DNA of 64,000 bases, taken from Linanthus parryae (taxonomy: Eukaryota; Streptophyta; Magnoliopsida; Ericales; Polemoniaceae). Position numbers and translations under genes: made by a program. Below the pieces are notes generated by a model, which saw only the letters and a program-made list of their open reading frames with translations, did not search any database and had not been told where the DNA came from. Below are positions 34,101 to 45,743 of this stretch, in pieces. The stretch spans positions 65,061,718-65,125,717 of the forward strand of contig JALGPY010000004.1 of the NCBI GenBank assembly GCA_023055425.1, in the 5' to 3' direction. Within the stretch, counting starts at the first letter, position 1. Each line of letters begins with the position of its first letter.

Positions 34101-36017
34101 TAGGGCTTTAACCTATATTTGAGGATAGTTTGACTGTTCTCTTCTGTAGCTGTTAGGGAGTGAGGTTGAGACCTAGAACGAATATTGAACTTTTTGGAGA
34201 CACGCATAAGAGCATGCTGTTCAGTACTTCAGTTTTGTTGGTTGTTTGATTTCTTGGTTCATAATTCACTTGAACTCCCTTTGGAGAACTCTTATTCTTC
34301 AACCACCAAGTAAATATTTATAGAGAAAGTAATGCCCTGATTAGTTATCTTGTTACGGCTAGCTGCTAGGTTTTTTTGTGTGACTGATGGCTAGTCATCA
34401 AGATGCTAACTGTCCTCGTACTGCACTTCATTTCATCATGTTGTTGACCTTTCTAAAGATAAAATTGTTTGCTTTGGCCAGGTCAAAGAGAAGGGTTTAT
34501 CTGATGAGACAGCTGATACAATTGGCACTTTTGTCAGGGAAAGGGGTCCACCTTTCGAAGTTTTGTCAAAGCTTAAACAGGACAGAAGGTTCCTAGGAAA
34601 CAAAGGTTCTACTGATGCATTTAAGGAATTGGAGATCCTATTCGAAGCACTTGAAAGTTCGAAATGCATCAACAAAGTAGTTTTTGATTTGAGTCTGGCT
34701 AGAGGTCTGGCTTACTACACTGGGGTCATATTTGAAGCTGTTCTCAAAGGGGGGGATACAGAGGTATATTTTCTTTGTGTTTCCTTGCTTCGTTGAGATT
34801 GGTAAAAACCTACTAATCCATGTGCCTTATAAAGATATTCATTCCTTTGTTTAAATTTGAATATTCTTCTCCAACTGTAAGCTAATTTATGGATTTTTAA
34901 GTCAAAAAGGATTTTAAAAGATAAAGTAACTTAAGTTTTGGTGACCTCTACTTCTACTTAAATTCATCTTCTTAGGCATTGTGCTTATATGCAATGGCTT
35001 CATATTGTGGCAGCAACTGAATCCCGAAAACAAATTCCTTTCTCACCATTTTAGTTTATCTCTTGCCTTACCTTTGCTTTTCAAGGGAGTGGCATCTATG
35101 GTTGTCTTAAAACCTGTGCTTCGCCCATCATTTATTTCGAAATACATATTTTTCGATATAGAACACTCATATTGATAAAATGATTTGAACCATTTATGTT
35201 TAATAGCGTTTTGAATATTTTCCGATAATGACTGTGTAGTTATTCTCTCTATTTCCAGCTATATTCATTTTGAGGTAGGAATTAAGTAGTATGATTACTG
35301 AAGCTGGGAGAGATCCTTGGCGTCGCATTCAAGTGCTTACAAAATGGTCTTTTGACTTTCTTTTCTGACTAACTTGGTTTTTGGCTTACTTTCTCAGATT
35401 GGTTCCATTGCCGGAGGGGGACGTTATGATGACCTCATAGGTATGTTTGGTGGAAAGCGGGTTCCCGCAGTTGGTGTAAGCCTAGGAATAGAGAGGGTGT
35501 TTACTATACTGGAGAAGAAACAGGTAATAATCTCAAAGAAAAACAACCAACTCTTTTTGTAGAGTCGCTGCCTATGTCTTTCATATTGTGATCGTTATAC
35601 AGTGCACGCTATTTCGTACTTCGAGTCCATTGTTGGTTTTTGCACTAATTACAAAACTAAAGTTTTTGTTGTTGTTGCTGACATTCATTTTTGTTGTTTC
35701 ATAAGACTGCGCGAGCTTCAGAAACCCAAGTCCTAGTGGGTGTTTTGGGGGAGATCAAGTTATCTGTTACTACACAATTGCTAAGCGAACTATGGGATGC
35801 CAGGATCAAAGCAGAATGGATGGTGGATAAGAAGCCAATGAGCTTCATTAAAACAGCCAAATCATCAGGAATCCCTTGGCTTGTAATTGTGGGTGATAGA
35901 GAAATCAAAGAAAAGACGGTGAACTTGAAAAACATTGAAACGGCTACACAAGAGACTATTGACAGAGACAAAGTTGTCAAGGAGCTTCAGAGGCGCTTGA
36001 AACAGACAAATACTTGA
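27213..36017 (+). CDS. Histidine--tRNA ligase, cytosolic type (7 exons, 873 aa)
   Basis: Charges tRNA-His with histidine. Exons: 27213-28541, 30209-30388, 31700-31957, 32551-32685, 34482-34763, 35398-35523 and 35706-36017. All are flanked by GT/AG, all introns are phase 0, and the join is open to TGA. The class II core starts in exon 2 (KGTREFSG, residue 443 on). Motif 2 is in exon 3 ([31 protein letters not shown]). The histidine-binding signature is [10 protein letters not shown] in exon 5 (about residue 707), and [10 protein letters not shown] plus motif 3 [11 protein letters not shown] are in exon 6. Exon 7 is the anticodon-binding domain. The single 443-residue first exon forms an N-terminal extension, which is why the protein is near the length known for plant cytosolic enzymes (about 880 aa). 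No organelle transit peptide is evident. Residues 14-43, 145-166 and 204-237 of the extension resemble histidine ammonia-lyase. A duplicate of its 3' end lies at 42193-42568. Confidence 0.93.
31086..31131 (+). repeat. (CT)n microsatellite in HisRS intron 2
   Basis: About 23 CT units within the intron between exons 2 and 3. Confidence 0.95.
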
Positions 36018-36285
36018 AACCAGAAAATGTAAATTCTGCTCACCTGTTTATTCACCTTTGTGCTTTTATTTCTAGGCTTTTATTTATTTTACAAGTGCAT
36101 ATGGGATAGAGAAATTGTATTTATTTTTTTGTCTGCGTTGAATTTGTTTTCGGGAATTACTATTACTGTACAGAAGTAACTACATTTTTCAGTAGGAGGA
36201 ACCTTCTTCAACCTAGTACAAGTACGATCATTAATAGGCATGCCAAACTGCCATCCGATTAGTAGGCGGATCAGAATCGTTCTTC
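36018..36285 (+). other. HisRS 3' flank
   Basis: Contains the probable 3' untranslated region. The stretch up to about 36222 is duplicated at 42360-42568. The segment 36188-36270 (TCAGTAGGAGGAACCTTCTT onward) is repeated at 38019-38106, on the far side of the poly(A) polymerase pseudogene. Confidence 0.7.
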
Positions 36286-37731
36286 CTCTTCAGTATCTCT
36301 CCCCAGATCCAGGTCTATAAACTTCCCCATTCTCACGTGATAATTGCACTGCATGGTGCTCACTAGCAATTCTAAGAATCCTGCTACGTATATGACCATC
36401 TGGGAACACGTAGGATGGAATCTACTTTCTACGAACATGAGAAACAAATATGTCCATCCCTGGTTTCCAAAACATGTACATATTCACTGAATGCCTGAAC
36501 TCATCAACTGTGTTGTGAAAATCAAATTGCTGCCCCTCTTGACCCATTGCTTCCTCTGCAAACCCATGAAGAAGGCACAATGTGAGCACGGACGGCTTTG
36601 AGGTATCAACATACTCGTGTGGATATGGATGGACTGCAACTTCCCATAGGTGGCACGCTCTATCTGCAAATTTGGAAAGAACACGTAAATGGGAGACAAG
36701 AAAGTGCATCGGTCCATTTAACAACATATTTAATTGAAAATCACATGTGAAAGGCCCCCGGTCCAACTGACAATCCAGACAGGTTAAATATTACCATAAG
36801 TGTTAGCTGCCGCAGCCGAGACTCAACCCAACCTCTCCAAGCAAGTAATTCCTCAGAATCAGAAGCAACTATGTCAACCTGAAGATAGTTTCTATAGCTT
36901 TGGAAAAACATATACGGCTCAAACAATGCACTCCATTGGGCTTTGTTAAGCTCTATCACCTGGGATGAAAGCAAGAAGAAAAAATAGGGTGTCAAAAATC
37001 ATAACCACCTATCAGAATCTCTGGTTGCCAGTAGATCACAATCTCACCACACAAATCTTGTTACCGAAGTGGAACTGCACCATCATGACCCTGAGATTAC
37101 TCACTGAAACATTGTAGCTGGAATTCATGCAGGGGTAGGCAGGTGTTATAATAGGCATATGATGAGTCCGATCCCTAGGAATTTTCCGAGGATCCCACAT
37201 AAAGAACCCAAGCTCGTCTTCTTCTATCGCTTACAGCGTCACAGGATTCGGTCAGCGCCACTGAGTATAAACCCTGAAGAATCTGGACACAAGCATACTT
37301 GGCACTGCAGTTGGGTAAAGCTGAGTCACTCTAGCAACAAGAAGAGCCCAATTGACACCACCTAGAAAGCCAGTAACCTGCCAAAAAAGCTTTCAGAAAA
37401 AATGTGAAAGGATAAACAGGTTGACTTGGGGAAGATTCAGCAGATATACATTTGAATACACCCCACGTCGTTGCCCAGAACTTCAAACACCTCAGTGCTG
37501 TCCGGAAATTCTAAAATTGAGACGACAATTAAAAGTTAGCTGAGGAGAATGGATACCAACAAACTGCAATCCCACTCGAAGAAAGATTTATTAAAGAAAC
37601 TGTGGTGCACATGTTACCTCAACACTAGGGACAAGCTTAAGAATAAGGTTCGCAACCCTGCAGTCCTTGAGGCTCCGAACAGTCGGCTCATCAACGTTGT
37701 ACAATATGGACACATCAGAGATGTCCAAATC
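36286..37731 (-). pseudogene. Nuclear poly(A) polymerase pseudogene fragment
   Basis: Poly(A) polymerase adds tails to pre-mRNA. Read on the - strand, pieces of its central and RNA-binding domains appear in order with introns kept: [20 protein letters not shown] (37731-37618), ALRCLKFWA (about 37500), [20 protein letters not shown] (about 37370), THHMPIITPAYPCMNSSYNV (about 37130-37185), LNKAQWSALFEPY and WRGWVESRLRQLTL (36960-36790), then HSVNMYMFWKPGMD (about 36470) and IPSYVFPDG (about 36400). In-frame stops (TGA at 37252-37254, TAA near 37234, TAG near 36425) and frameshifts near 36600-36700 kill it. The catalytic N-terminus is missing. Because introns remain, it came by DNA-level copying rather than retroposition. 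Confidence 0.88.
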
Positions 37732-38018
37732 CTGTACGAGAAACAATTACTACTCTAATTCCATGTAAACAAATCTATTCTTAAGCTTGATATCATACTA
37801 AAGAATCAACCAAAGGGGGCAAACACAAAGGGCCAGTGACAAGTGTACAATCACCTACATAAACATGATATGTAACTTCGACAACAGTAGAGCAGCAAGA
37901 TAATTGAAAAAGACACATACACATATGACATCGATATTCAGCTTCCTTGGCATCAACAAGAGGCATGCTAGATAGGCATGGTAGAGACTCCTGAAGAGGA
38001 AGTACAATTACTCTACGT
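37732..38018. other. No feature recognised
   Basis: Unique sequence left of the second HisRS-tail repeat. It may be more intron or flank carried along with the poly(A) polymerase fragment, but no exon is recognisable. Confidence 0.35.
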
Positions 38019-38106
38019 TTTCAGTAGGCCGAACCTTCTTCAACCTAGTACAAGTATCATGGATCACTAATAGGCGTGACAAACTGTCATATCATTAGGC
38101 ATAAGA
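38019..38106 (+). repeat. Second copy of HisRS 3' flank
   Basis: TTTTCAGTAGGCCGAACC... to ...AATAGGCGTGACAAACTG matches 36188-36270 at most positions. Together the two copies bracket the poly(A) polymerase fragment as direct repeats. Confidence 0.8.
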
Positions 38107-38119
38107 TGTTTTACTAGGG

Positions 38120-38340
38120 TTAAGTTCAGTGGCACATTCAACATTTTATGACGGTGGGGCTAAATTAGAGAAAAAAATTAAGAATTAATTGTAAATTTGT
38201 AATGTTTAAGTGGGCGCTGTGGTGCAACTAATGTGAGGGTAAACTAGAAAAATTTAACAAAATAGGGGAAAATCATACTTCTTGAAAGTTGAGTGGGGCT
38301 ATTACCCCACTAGTCTCGTAGTGGATCCGCCAGTGGTTGG
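38120..38340. repeat. Short dispersed repeat (GTTAAGTTCAGTGGCA family), copy 1
   Basis: Starts GTTAAGTTCAGTGGCA and contains GTGGTGCAACTAATGTGAGG; both blocks recur in the same order at 42928-43095. The right end (TGGATCCGCCAGTG) is nearly an inverted copy of the left end, as in a small DNA transposon, but I cannot define exact ends or a target duplication. Confidence 0.5.
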
Positions 38341-38830
38341 GTTGTATGGAGCTCGAGTTCTCCCACACTGACGCCTATTACTCGGCTATGTTTGCTTAAA
38401 TCATTTTTTTGTAGTTTCTCGAACAGTTTGATGCACGTAGAAATATGTCCGAAGAGGCAAACTCATGAAGTTTTCTGGCTGTACTAGTTTGAGACTTCCC
38501 ATTACTTCTTGTGATCCTCAGACATCACAAGTTCTTTCATCTGGACTTATAAAAATCATTATTCTCGCACACGCGAGAACCCTTGAAGCGATGGAGTGCC
38601 TCACCTTTGTGCGGTGCTTATGGCTTTGCTTGGCATTCTTATCAGCTGCTTTTTGAGCATATCTTAGCTGGTTGTTCCATGAGAAGCTGATGATCGTGGA
38701 TTTATTTTCGAAGTAGTTATTTTTTCTTCTGTAGCTTTAGGTTCAAGTATACAAGGATTTTCAGTATGAGATGCAAAATTATATGTTTTCATAACAAGAT
38801 TGATCTATCGAAATACAATTCATAATATTT
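38341..38830. other. Downstream flank of F-box copy A
   Basis: No gene. From about 38600 on (CTTTGCTTGGCATTCTTATC onward) it is homologous to 56605-56810, downstream of F-box copy B, so the segmental duplication includes this flank. Confidence 0.6.
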
Positions 38831-40258
38831 TTAACTTCTAGGAAACATTTCACACACGAGTTCAACTTCCCTATCACATCTACAAGCATCACACGATATA
38901 TCTTCGTTATTGCTGTCCCAACCGGATCTCCACTTGTGTTGAGCTTGCGATACACAGAGAGACCGTCTCTCCATCCGTGCGATGGGACTTCTAATCCAGA
39001 TGCTTCTCATGATTGACCTCAACTTTTCCCGATGCTGCTTCAGTTTTCTCATCCCGCGAAGAAGCTCGAATCCCTTCTCCTCGTATTCCTCTCCGCACAA
39101 TAGAAGAATGATGCCCATTATGTAGAGCGCTCCTTTGTGTCCGGCCTCTGCTGCTTTTTGCAAGACTTTGAGAGCGTCACTGTGTTGGCACGAACTGAAG
39201 AAATCGATCTGAAACAAATGATCACAAAATAGTCCGTTAGTGAAAATGATCGACTCGGCTTCCTCAAAATAAACAAATGAAACTGTCGCTTACCACTCCC
39301 TGCCTAAAGAGAGCTTCAGGGTTCTCACTATCCGTGCATCTCCTCATGAAGCTGGAGAAACCCCGACTCGATCTCCAAGGAACTACCGGGAACTTGTTTA
39401 GAGACACCTTCTTGTATACATAATCGTAATTGGATGCTTCATTGAACATCTTTAAACTGTCAAGGACGATAAATAAACAACTTTATAAGCATCAAATTAT
39501 TTAAAGTTGAAAAAAAAAATCCCTCCGGCAAATTGCTAAGCTAGATAAAAAAATAAATAAATAAATTTAGTCGAGGTGTTTGCAAAAACTGACTGAAACC
39601 CGGGCGAGCTAGAGTGTGGCACGTGGCGCACCCTATTTCTGAAAAGCAACACTTATACCCCTATTTTTAGTCTAAATTTTCAGTGATGTCTTTGGTAAAT
39701 TCATAAAGACGCCCCACCAATCTGCCTTAATTAAAAGTCAGGTTAGTTTCCTAGTAATTTATAATTCCTACCTCCGGCCCTCACCGGAATGGTTGAGGAC
39801 GGTGGGAAAGTTTGCATCTGAAGTGTTTAGTAAAGCTAGATTACAGTCTGGTACTCATAATAGGATAAACTTTTCAGTTTGATCCCTCACTATCTAACTT
39901 GTTTGGGTCCCAGTTCTAGCAACTAGTAATCCCCATCAAACAGAGCTTGGCTACAAGAAAAAACAGAGCACTCTATGCCACTTGTATGTTTCAATAAATT
40001 TATTTTTCTAACACTATACCTATTTGATTATAGCTAAAGATACAAAGAAACATATGATGATTCAAAAAGGAGGAAGAAATAGAAAGAGAAAGAACAGAGG
40101 ATGAGATACCTTAGCTTGGCAGCGAACAAGCCTTCGAATGAAGAAGACCCTAAGAGTGCCAATACTTCTGTGACTATCTCGGTTGGGAGTGAGCTGATAG
40201 AAGCCTTGCTCTTGTTTTCTGCATTCCTTCTTCTCACTGAGGACCTTAACCGTGCCAT
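38831..40258 (-). CDS. F-box protein, copy A (3 exons, 229 aa)
   Basis: Probable substrate receptor of an SCF ubiquitin ligase. Exons 40258-40110, 39456-39294 and 39208-38831, with GT/AG borders (phases 2 and 0), join to one open frame ending in TAA. The N-terminus is basic ([18 protein letters not shown]), followed by an F-box ([28 protein letters not shown], residues about 22-50). The remainder has the pattern of the plant F-box family of At2g35280/At1g67623 type: FPVVPW, a Cys/Arg block, [11 protein letters not shown], a Sel1/TPR-like helix pair ([21 protein letters not shown]) and a cysteine-rich end ([17 protein letters not shown]). It is intact, and near-identical to copy B at 56811-58633. 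An (AT)56 tract lies about 80 bp upstream of the start codon. Confidence 0.88.
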
Positions 40259-40336
40259 TTCCTTCTTCTTCCCCTTGAAAAAAAAGCAGAGAGTTTTACA
40301 GAAAGAGAATATTTTCGGAGGGAGTTGATTTGAGAG

Positions 40337-40454
<118 letters not shown>

Positions 40455-40683
40455 AGCAAAGCTGAGAACAAACCGATTCCATATTGAGTTCCCGAATAGC
40501 CAATTAGGAAATTTCTATAACTTTTTCCTAGGAGAAAACCAAAAAAAATGGGAAGTTTTTACAATTTTCTTGCTCTTTCCTTCTTGAGGAAGGTTTTACA
40601 ATTTACACATGGGTAAGAAGAAACTTTCTCTCCCTCAGGTTTGACACAACGACACTTTTACCCCTTTTAATTTGGAAAATGGG

Positions 40684-41600
40684 TCTACCCCTTAGAGCAT
40701 TTATAAGAGATGGTGTAAAATATCCTTTGATACAAATATAAGCCTGATTTGGCCAAAATTTAGCTCCAACAGATAGTGTAAAACCTGGTGTAAATTAATT
40801 TACACCAGGCTCAATATTTGGACAAAATTGGAAGAAAATTAAGATTACTGTAACTAGTGGAAAACCAATAAAAGAAACAGATGTATTCAACATCCCTCAT
40901 GCAGCTCTCTTGCAAACCCCTCTGCTCCTCCAACGTCCAAATCCAGTATGCAAACGGTAAAATTGAAAAAAAATCTATAAAAACCTACCAAGAGTTAAAG
41001 TGAAAAACACAAGAAAACATTACAAAAAAAATACCTTATATTGCAGATCCAACATTAATCGAAGCTCCAGGTCCAGATCAAATCATCAATTGCAGCTTCA
41101 CTTTGGTAAGTAATATGTTTTTTCCCAATTTCTGATATACACAGATCCACTTCAAATCACATGGCTTTTCTTAGGTAAACAACAATGAAAGATTATCCAA
41201 CTTATATACGATGAAATATAACCGTTGAGATATATCCGTTGCAATATAGCCGTTGTAAGAAAATAAATAAAAAATTACTCACTTTAACAAATTAATTAAT
41301 TTGATATCTTTTTACAAAAAAATTAATTCTCTATTAAATAGATATAAATACATGATTTTTTTAGCTGAACTTTGAGAGCATCAGCTTAATAGGGTGGAAA
41401 TACAAACTAGCGAGAATATTTACAGCAGGCCAAGCCTTAGAGGCTAAACCCCAAACAACCACAACACCTAACACCATTAGGAATACAAGTCCGGACCTAA
41501 AATCACCAACATTGTTTGGAAAGACATAAAACAAGAGATTAAACGGAATGACATCAAAGGGAGAAATTAAAAGCGACCACTTGGACTCCGCATAAACTTA
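40684..41600. other. AT-rich segment with 26-bp perfect palindrome
   Basis: Homology to the region upstream of F-box copy B stops at the TTA in CCCCTTAGAG (about 40685-40694). Beyond it lies AT-rich sequence with no gene. A perfect palindrome with 13-base arms (CCTGGTGTAAATT and its complement, no loop) is at 40784-40809. This may be a MITE or an old LINE end; no clear termini. Confidence 0.5.
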
Positions 41601-42192
41601 AGTCGAGCTGACCTTCCTTGGACCTGATTTTTTTTAAAAAAATCTGTAGATAGCTTCTTCATTTGGATCAACCTTCTTACCATCAACCAGAATGAAACCT
41701 AGAGTCTTAGCTTGATATGCCTCTGCAGTGGTTTCCATTTTCCCTTTTTTCTTCTTCAAAGACCTTTTTCATTCTTTCTTCATCCTTGACTTTTCTTGCA
41801 AGGAATCGATCCAGGGCTGCTTCAAAAGAGTTAATTTTCTTCACCTGTCCCACGTCCACCATAGAAGCTTTCCCTTTGTCTTCACTAGATGCTCTCGACT
41901 TTTTCTGTTTCCTTGGAGGCTTCTGGGAATCTGAGGCAGTGTCAAGGATGTCAGATTGGTATTGCCAAGCAAATTTTGTTTGATAGAGTGCCTATGAACA
42001 TCTTGAGTCATGGATGTTTGGAAGTGGAGATATGATCTCCAAGCAAGCTTCCAATGAAGTCCATCCTCCAAAAGATTCTTACCTTTGATAATTTCTTTCC
42101 AAATCGTGGATGCATTTGAAGGAGCATTATGAAGTCAAAAGGAGTTTCTTTTATAATAATTGGTTAATAAGAATTTAGAAGTTAGAGATTGT
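41601..42192 (-). other. Unassigned coding-like fragment
   Basis: On the - strand a stretch reads WKEIIKGKNLLEDGLHWKL, resembling the region downstream of RT in plant L1 ORF2, and then, in another frame, a lysine/glutamate-rich segment (KKINSFEAALDRFLARKVKD). No complete gene. It could be a scrap of an L1 element or of a transposon-associated protein; confidence is low. Confidence 0.25.
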
Positions 42193-42568
42193 TTATTAAA
42201 ACAGCCAAATCATCAGGAATCCCCTGGGTTGTAATTGTGGGTGATAGAGAAATCAAACAAAAGAAGGTGAACTTGAAAAACATTGAAACCGCTACACAAG
42301 AGACTATTGACAGAGACAAAGTTGTCGAGGAGCTTCAGTGGCGCTTGAAACAGACAAATACTTGAAACCAGAAAATGTAAATTCAGCTCGCCTGTTTATT
42401 ACCTTTGGGCTTTTACTTCTAGGATTTTATTCATTTTACAAGTGCATATGGAATCGAGAAATTGTGTTTATTTTTCGTCAACGTCGAATTTGTTTTCGGA
42501 AAAGTACTATTAATGTACAGAAGTAACTATATTTTCAGTAGGCAGAACCTTATTCAACGTAGTACTAG
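42193..42568 (+). pseudogene. Duplicated 3' end of the HisRS gene
   Basis: Matches the last part of HisRS exon 7 and the 3' flank (about 35848-36222) with few changes. It keeps [20 protein letters not shown], the stop codon at 42362-42364 and the downstream TGTAAATTC. It starts abruptly inside the exon and has no start codon or upstream exons, so it cannot encode the enzyme. It marks the left edge of the duplicated unit that includes F-box copy B. Confidence 0.9.
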
Positions 42569-43160
42569 GATGTGAGCCATCCCATTTAGACCATCCACAA
42601 CGGTGGGTTCACCGTCCCCCTCGTGTACCACCTCTAATCCACTAATAATACTTTTAATATTTACAATCCTACCCTATTATCTCCAATAGTCAAACACTAT
42701 TCAGCCCCTCTTATACTATTTTATTGCCAAAATGCAACTACATCTATTATTTAACAAACAAAAACACAAAAACAAAAGAAAAAAGAAAACCCACCGGGCC
42801 CCACAAGGAGGCGCGCTTGCGGGCTTCAACTCCCCCTCGCCCTCGCCTTTGTGAGCACTGTTAAGCATCCCACCGCCTCCTCACCCACCATTGGAGGGGC
42901 TAATTAGGAGACGAGTGGTCTCTTACGGTTAAGTTCAGTGGCAGATCTAGCATTTTATAGCAGTGGGGCTAAATTAGAAAAATAAATAAATAAAGAATAG
43001 TAAGTTATTTTGTCGTGTTTGAGTGCAACTAAGGTGAGGGATGTGTGTAACTAATGTGAGGGGGTAAGCTGTGGTGCAACTAATGTGAGGGTAAACGAAA
43101 AAAAAATAACAAATTAGGTTGGAAATTAGAGTCCAGATTTTCTATAGCGTTTTTCCTATA
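42569..43160. repeat. Unit spacer with GTTAAGTTCAGTGGCA repeat, copy 2
   Basis: After a stretch with CATCCACAACGGTGGG and CCCACCATTGGAGGGG, which may be ends of a small element, 42928-43095 repeats the GTTAAGTTCAGTGGCA...GTGGTGCAACTAATGTGAGGG blocks of 38120-38340. A short internal duplication of the GTGAGGG block is visible. No gene. Confidence 0.55.
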
Positions 43161-45280
43161 GGCCTCGTTTGGGTAGAGGATATGGTATGTAGGGATAAGG
43201 CTTATGTTGGGATATGAGTAAGGATATGAATGTTGCCTGATATGCCCTGATAAGATATGTTGGATGTCTGTGTTTGGGTGCTTTCGGATATGATGCAGGA
43301 TATGAAGCAGGATATGTGCCAAAATGACTGTCATGCACTCAATGCTGTTATTTTGATAAAAGATTATATTTTAAATTAATGAGGAAAAATGTATACAAAA
43401 ATGTATCACTATTTATGTTTATATCACACAATAGAGACGTAGTCAAAATGTATACAAAATGTATATTAATACGCAAAATAAACTTGTAGTAACATGCAAA
43501 CATAACAAATATTCATGGATTCAACATGGCCATAGCAAAAGATGAAATATAAATTACTACCTCCGTTTCTTCTCTAAGGCACGGGTTTGACTTTTGACTC
43601 ATATTTGGATCAATTTGTGTAACACCCCCAAAACCGCCAGGCCGGAAGGCCGACCCGGTAGCCCAGGGATGTCACTCCGTACCCGAGATTAAACCGGATA
43701 CAAGGAGATTTTATAACAGAATATCCAAACCAAATCCATAAAATAATTAATTAAAAGTTTAAAACTTGTCTCGCCACAAACACGGGCACTATTCCAATTT
43801 AAAATTCAACTACTAAATAAAACAAGTCTAGATGTGAAATTTAAATTTACTAAAGTGATGTGTCTCGATTTCCCCCAAGCCATGCTTCCACCTAAACCTG
43901 TGGTGCAGAAACAAAAAGAAACACCACAGTTTCCAAAGTCAGCTGAAAATACTGAGTAAGCAACACCCAAGCATGTAAACAGATTATGAAGCATTTGAAA
44001 AACGACACATGAGTTTGAAGAGTAAAGTATTTGAGTAAGAGTATAAGTATGAAATAAGAATTCACAAACTTTTCCTTTATCACCTCACTTGTGGGGAAAC
44101 ATTCCCAAACTTCCTCATTTGTCCAATCGGGACTTCCAATTCTCAATCATAAAGGTTCATCATTCAGAAAACATATATTACCATGTTGACACGGGGAAGA
44201 TCTACTAATAACTGGCTACCAGACCATAAGTGTCGACACCCCCCTAAGGCTTCTTGCGGCCAGAGAGGTAAGTACTGGAGCGAACTCGGGGCGGTTGCGA
44301 CCGAGCAAAATAAAATAAAGTGGGTCGAGAGACCGTAGTCCACATCGACCAATCTCGTAACATTGATCCCCGGTACAACTATTCCACTTTACGTCTTTAC
44401 GTCTTATTAATTTATCATGTGATAGTTGTGATAGAATCACCTTTATAAAATCAGTAAACTTTCTCAAATAAACAGTTCAAGTAGATATTCAAATTTTGAG
44501 ACAATAAATCACAAAAGCAGTTTAGACACGAAAGAAGGTATGGGCGCTAGGCATGGCATGTTTACTTACCTCAACAAATAGCAATCACAGCAAATCAATC
44601 GTAGTATTCGAATTATCCTTCGTCGGAGAATTCGTTTCCTACAATTCGATAATATCTAATCAATTATCGCTAACACACAAATACAAACAAGTCCTATATG
44701 CAATGCAAGTGTAATCCCCTTATTAACTCTCCCCAACCTTGCTAACGTGAACAACCTCTTTTATAATAAAATACGCTTTATAAAACTAACGTTTATTATT
44801 TGTAAAAGCACACTAAGCTATAATTATATAAATATAACTTATAAGATTAGATAAAATATCCCTTTTATTATTTAGGGTAGAGAAGCATATTATTTTACCC
44901 CAAAAACACTTTTGATTCTAGTACTAGTTTCTCCCAACCAAACAAGCCTTAATAGAGAATATAAGTTACAAACTAACTTTTATTTAAAAGAAATAACAAA
45001 TTTATTTGAAAAAAAATAACTTATTCTAATTTGTAATAAACTTATAAGAAAAATATACTTTTATTTTTGGGTAAAGATGAGTACAAAAAGATTACTTTAA
45101 ACTTGTATAAAAATAATTATCTAATTTTTACTACTATAAAGTATAACCCAATAATATTATTCTTCAAAAGATTAACCTTTAAAAAAGAAAATAAACTTCA
45201 TAAATAAATAATTCACAAGTGTTTTAATAAGGCTTTCAAACCCTCAAAACTTCTCTTTCAAATTTTGAGTGTAGAGTAGT

Positions 45281-45366
45281 AAAAAAAATAGTTGCTAGAT
45301 ATGAGACTCGAACCCCAGACCAACCCAATACTAACAGTCAGCTTTAACCACTGGGCCACTGCCCAT
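45281..45366 (-). ncRNA. tRNA-related pol III promoter segment in left LTR
   Basis: On the - strand: an A-box-like TGGCCCAGTGGTTAAAGC (45358-45341), a B-box GGTTCGAGTC (45314-45305), then a T8 run (45288-45281), the usual pol III terminator. The spacing suits a tRNA-derived SINE head or a decayed Leu/Ser-type tRNA; the T-stem does not pair well, so it is not a working tRNA. An RNA of about 85 nt is conceivable but not shown. Confidence 0.5.
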
Positions 45367-45734
45367 CTTGTTGTTTTAACCCAGATAATAATAATATAGC
45401 TTTAACAGTTAACTAATGTTAAAAAAAAATAAAAGAAACAAACATAATGAAAAACAAGAACCACAAACGGGTCTGCTCTCTTCTTACCCGAACAGAGCAC
45501 GAAGAAGACGACGACGATGGTGACGGGGAGGCCCGCGGTGGTTGCGAACGGAGGTGGCGGCCGACGGCAAGGGCGGCGGCGACGGGGAGGACGCCGGCGG
45601 GCGGCGGCGACGGCGGGCAGCCCGTTGGGTGAGAGAGAGAGCGATTGGGTGTGGGAGATTTAGAGAGAGATCGAAGGAGAGATTGAGAGGTTGAGGGATT
45701 GAGATTGTGGGTTTAAAATCTGAGAATTGATGGG

Positions 45735-45743
45735 TTTATATAG
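45735..45743 (-). promoter_or_regulatory. TATA box of the chromovirus LTR
   Basis: CTATATAAA on the - strand, about 600 bp into the LTR from its 5' end at 46342 and about 2.1 kb before its 3' end. The same is at 49015-49023 in the right (5') LTR, where it would drive the element transcript. Confidence 0.6.

Noticed and set aside
45291..45375. A functional tRNA-Leu/Ser gene in the LTR
   Set aside because: A- and B-box words are present, but the T-stem and acceptor do not pair well; kept only as a tRNA-related promoter segment.
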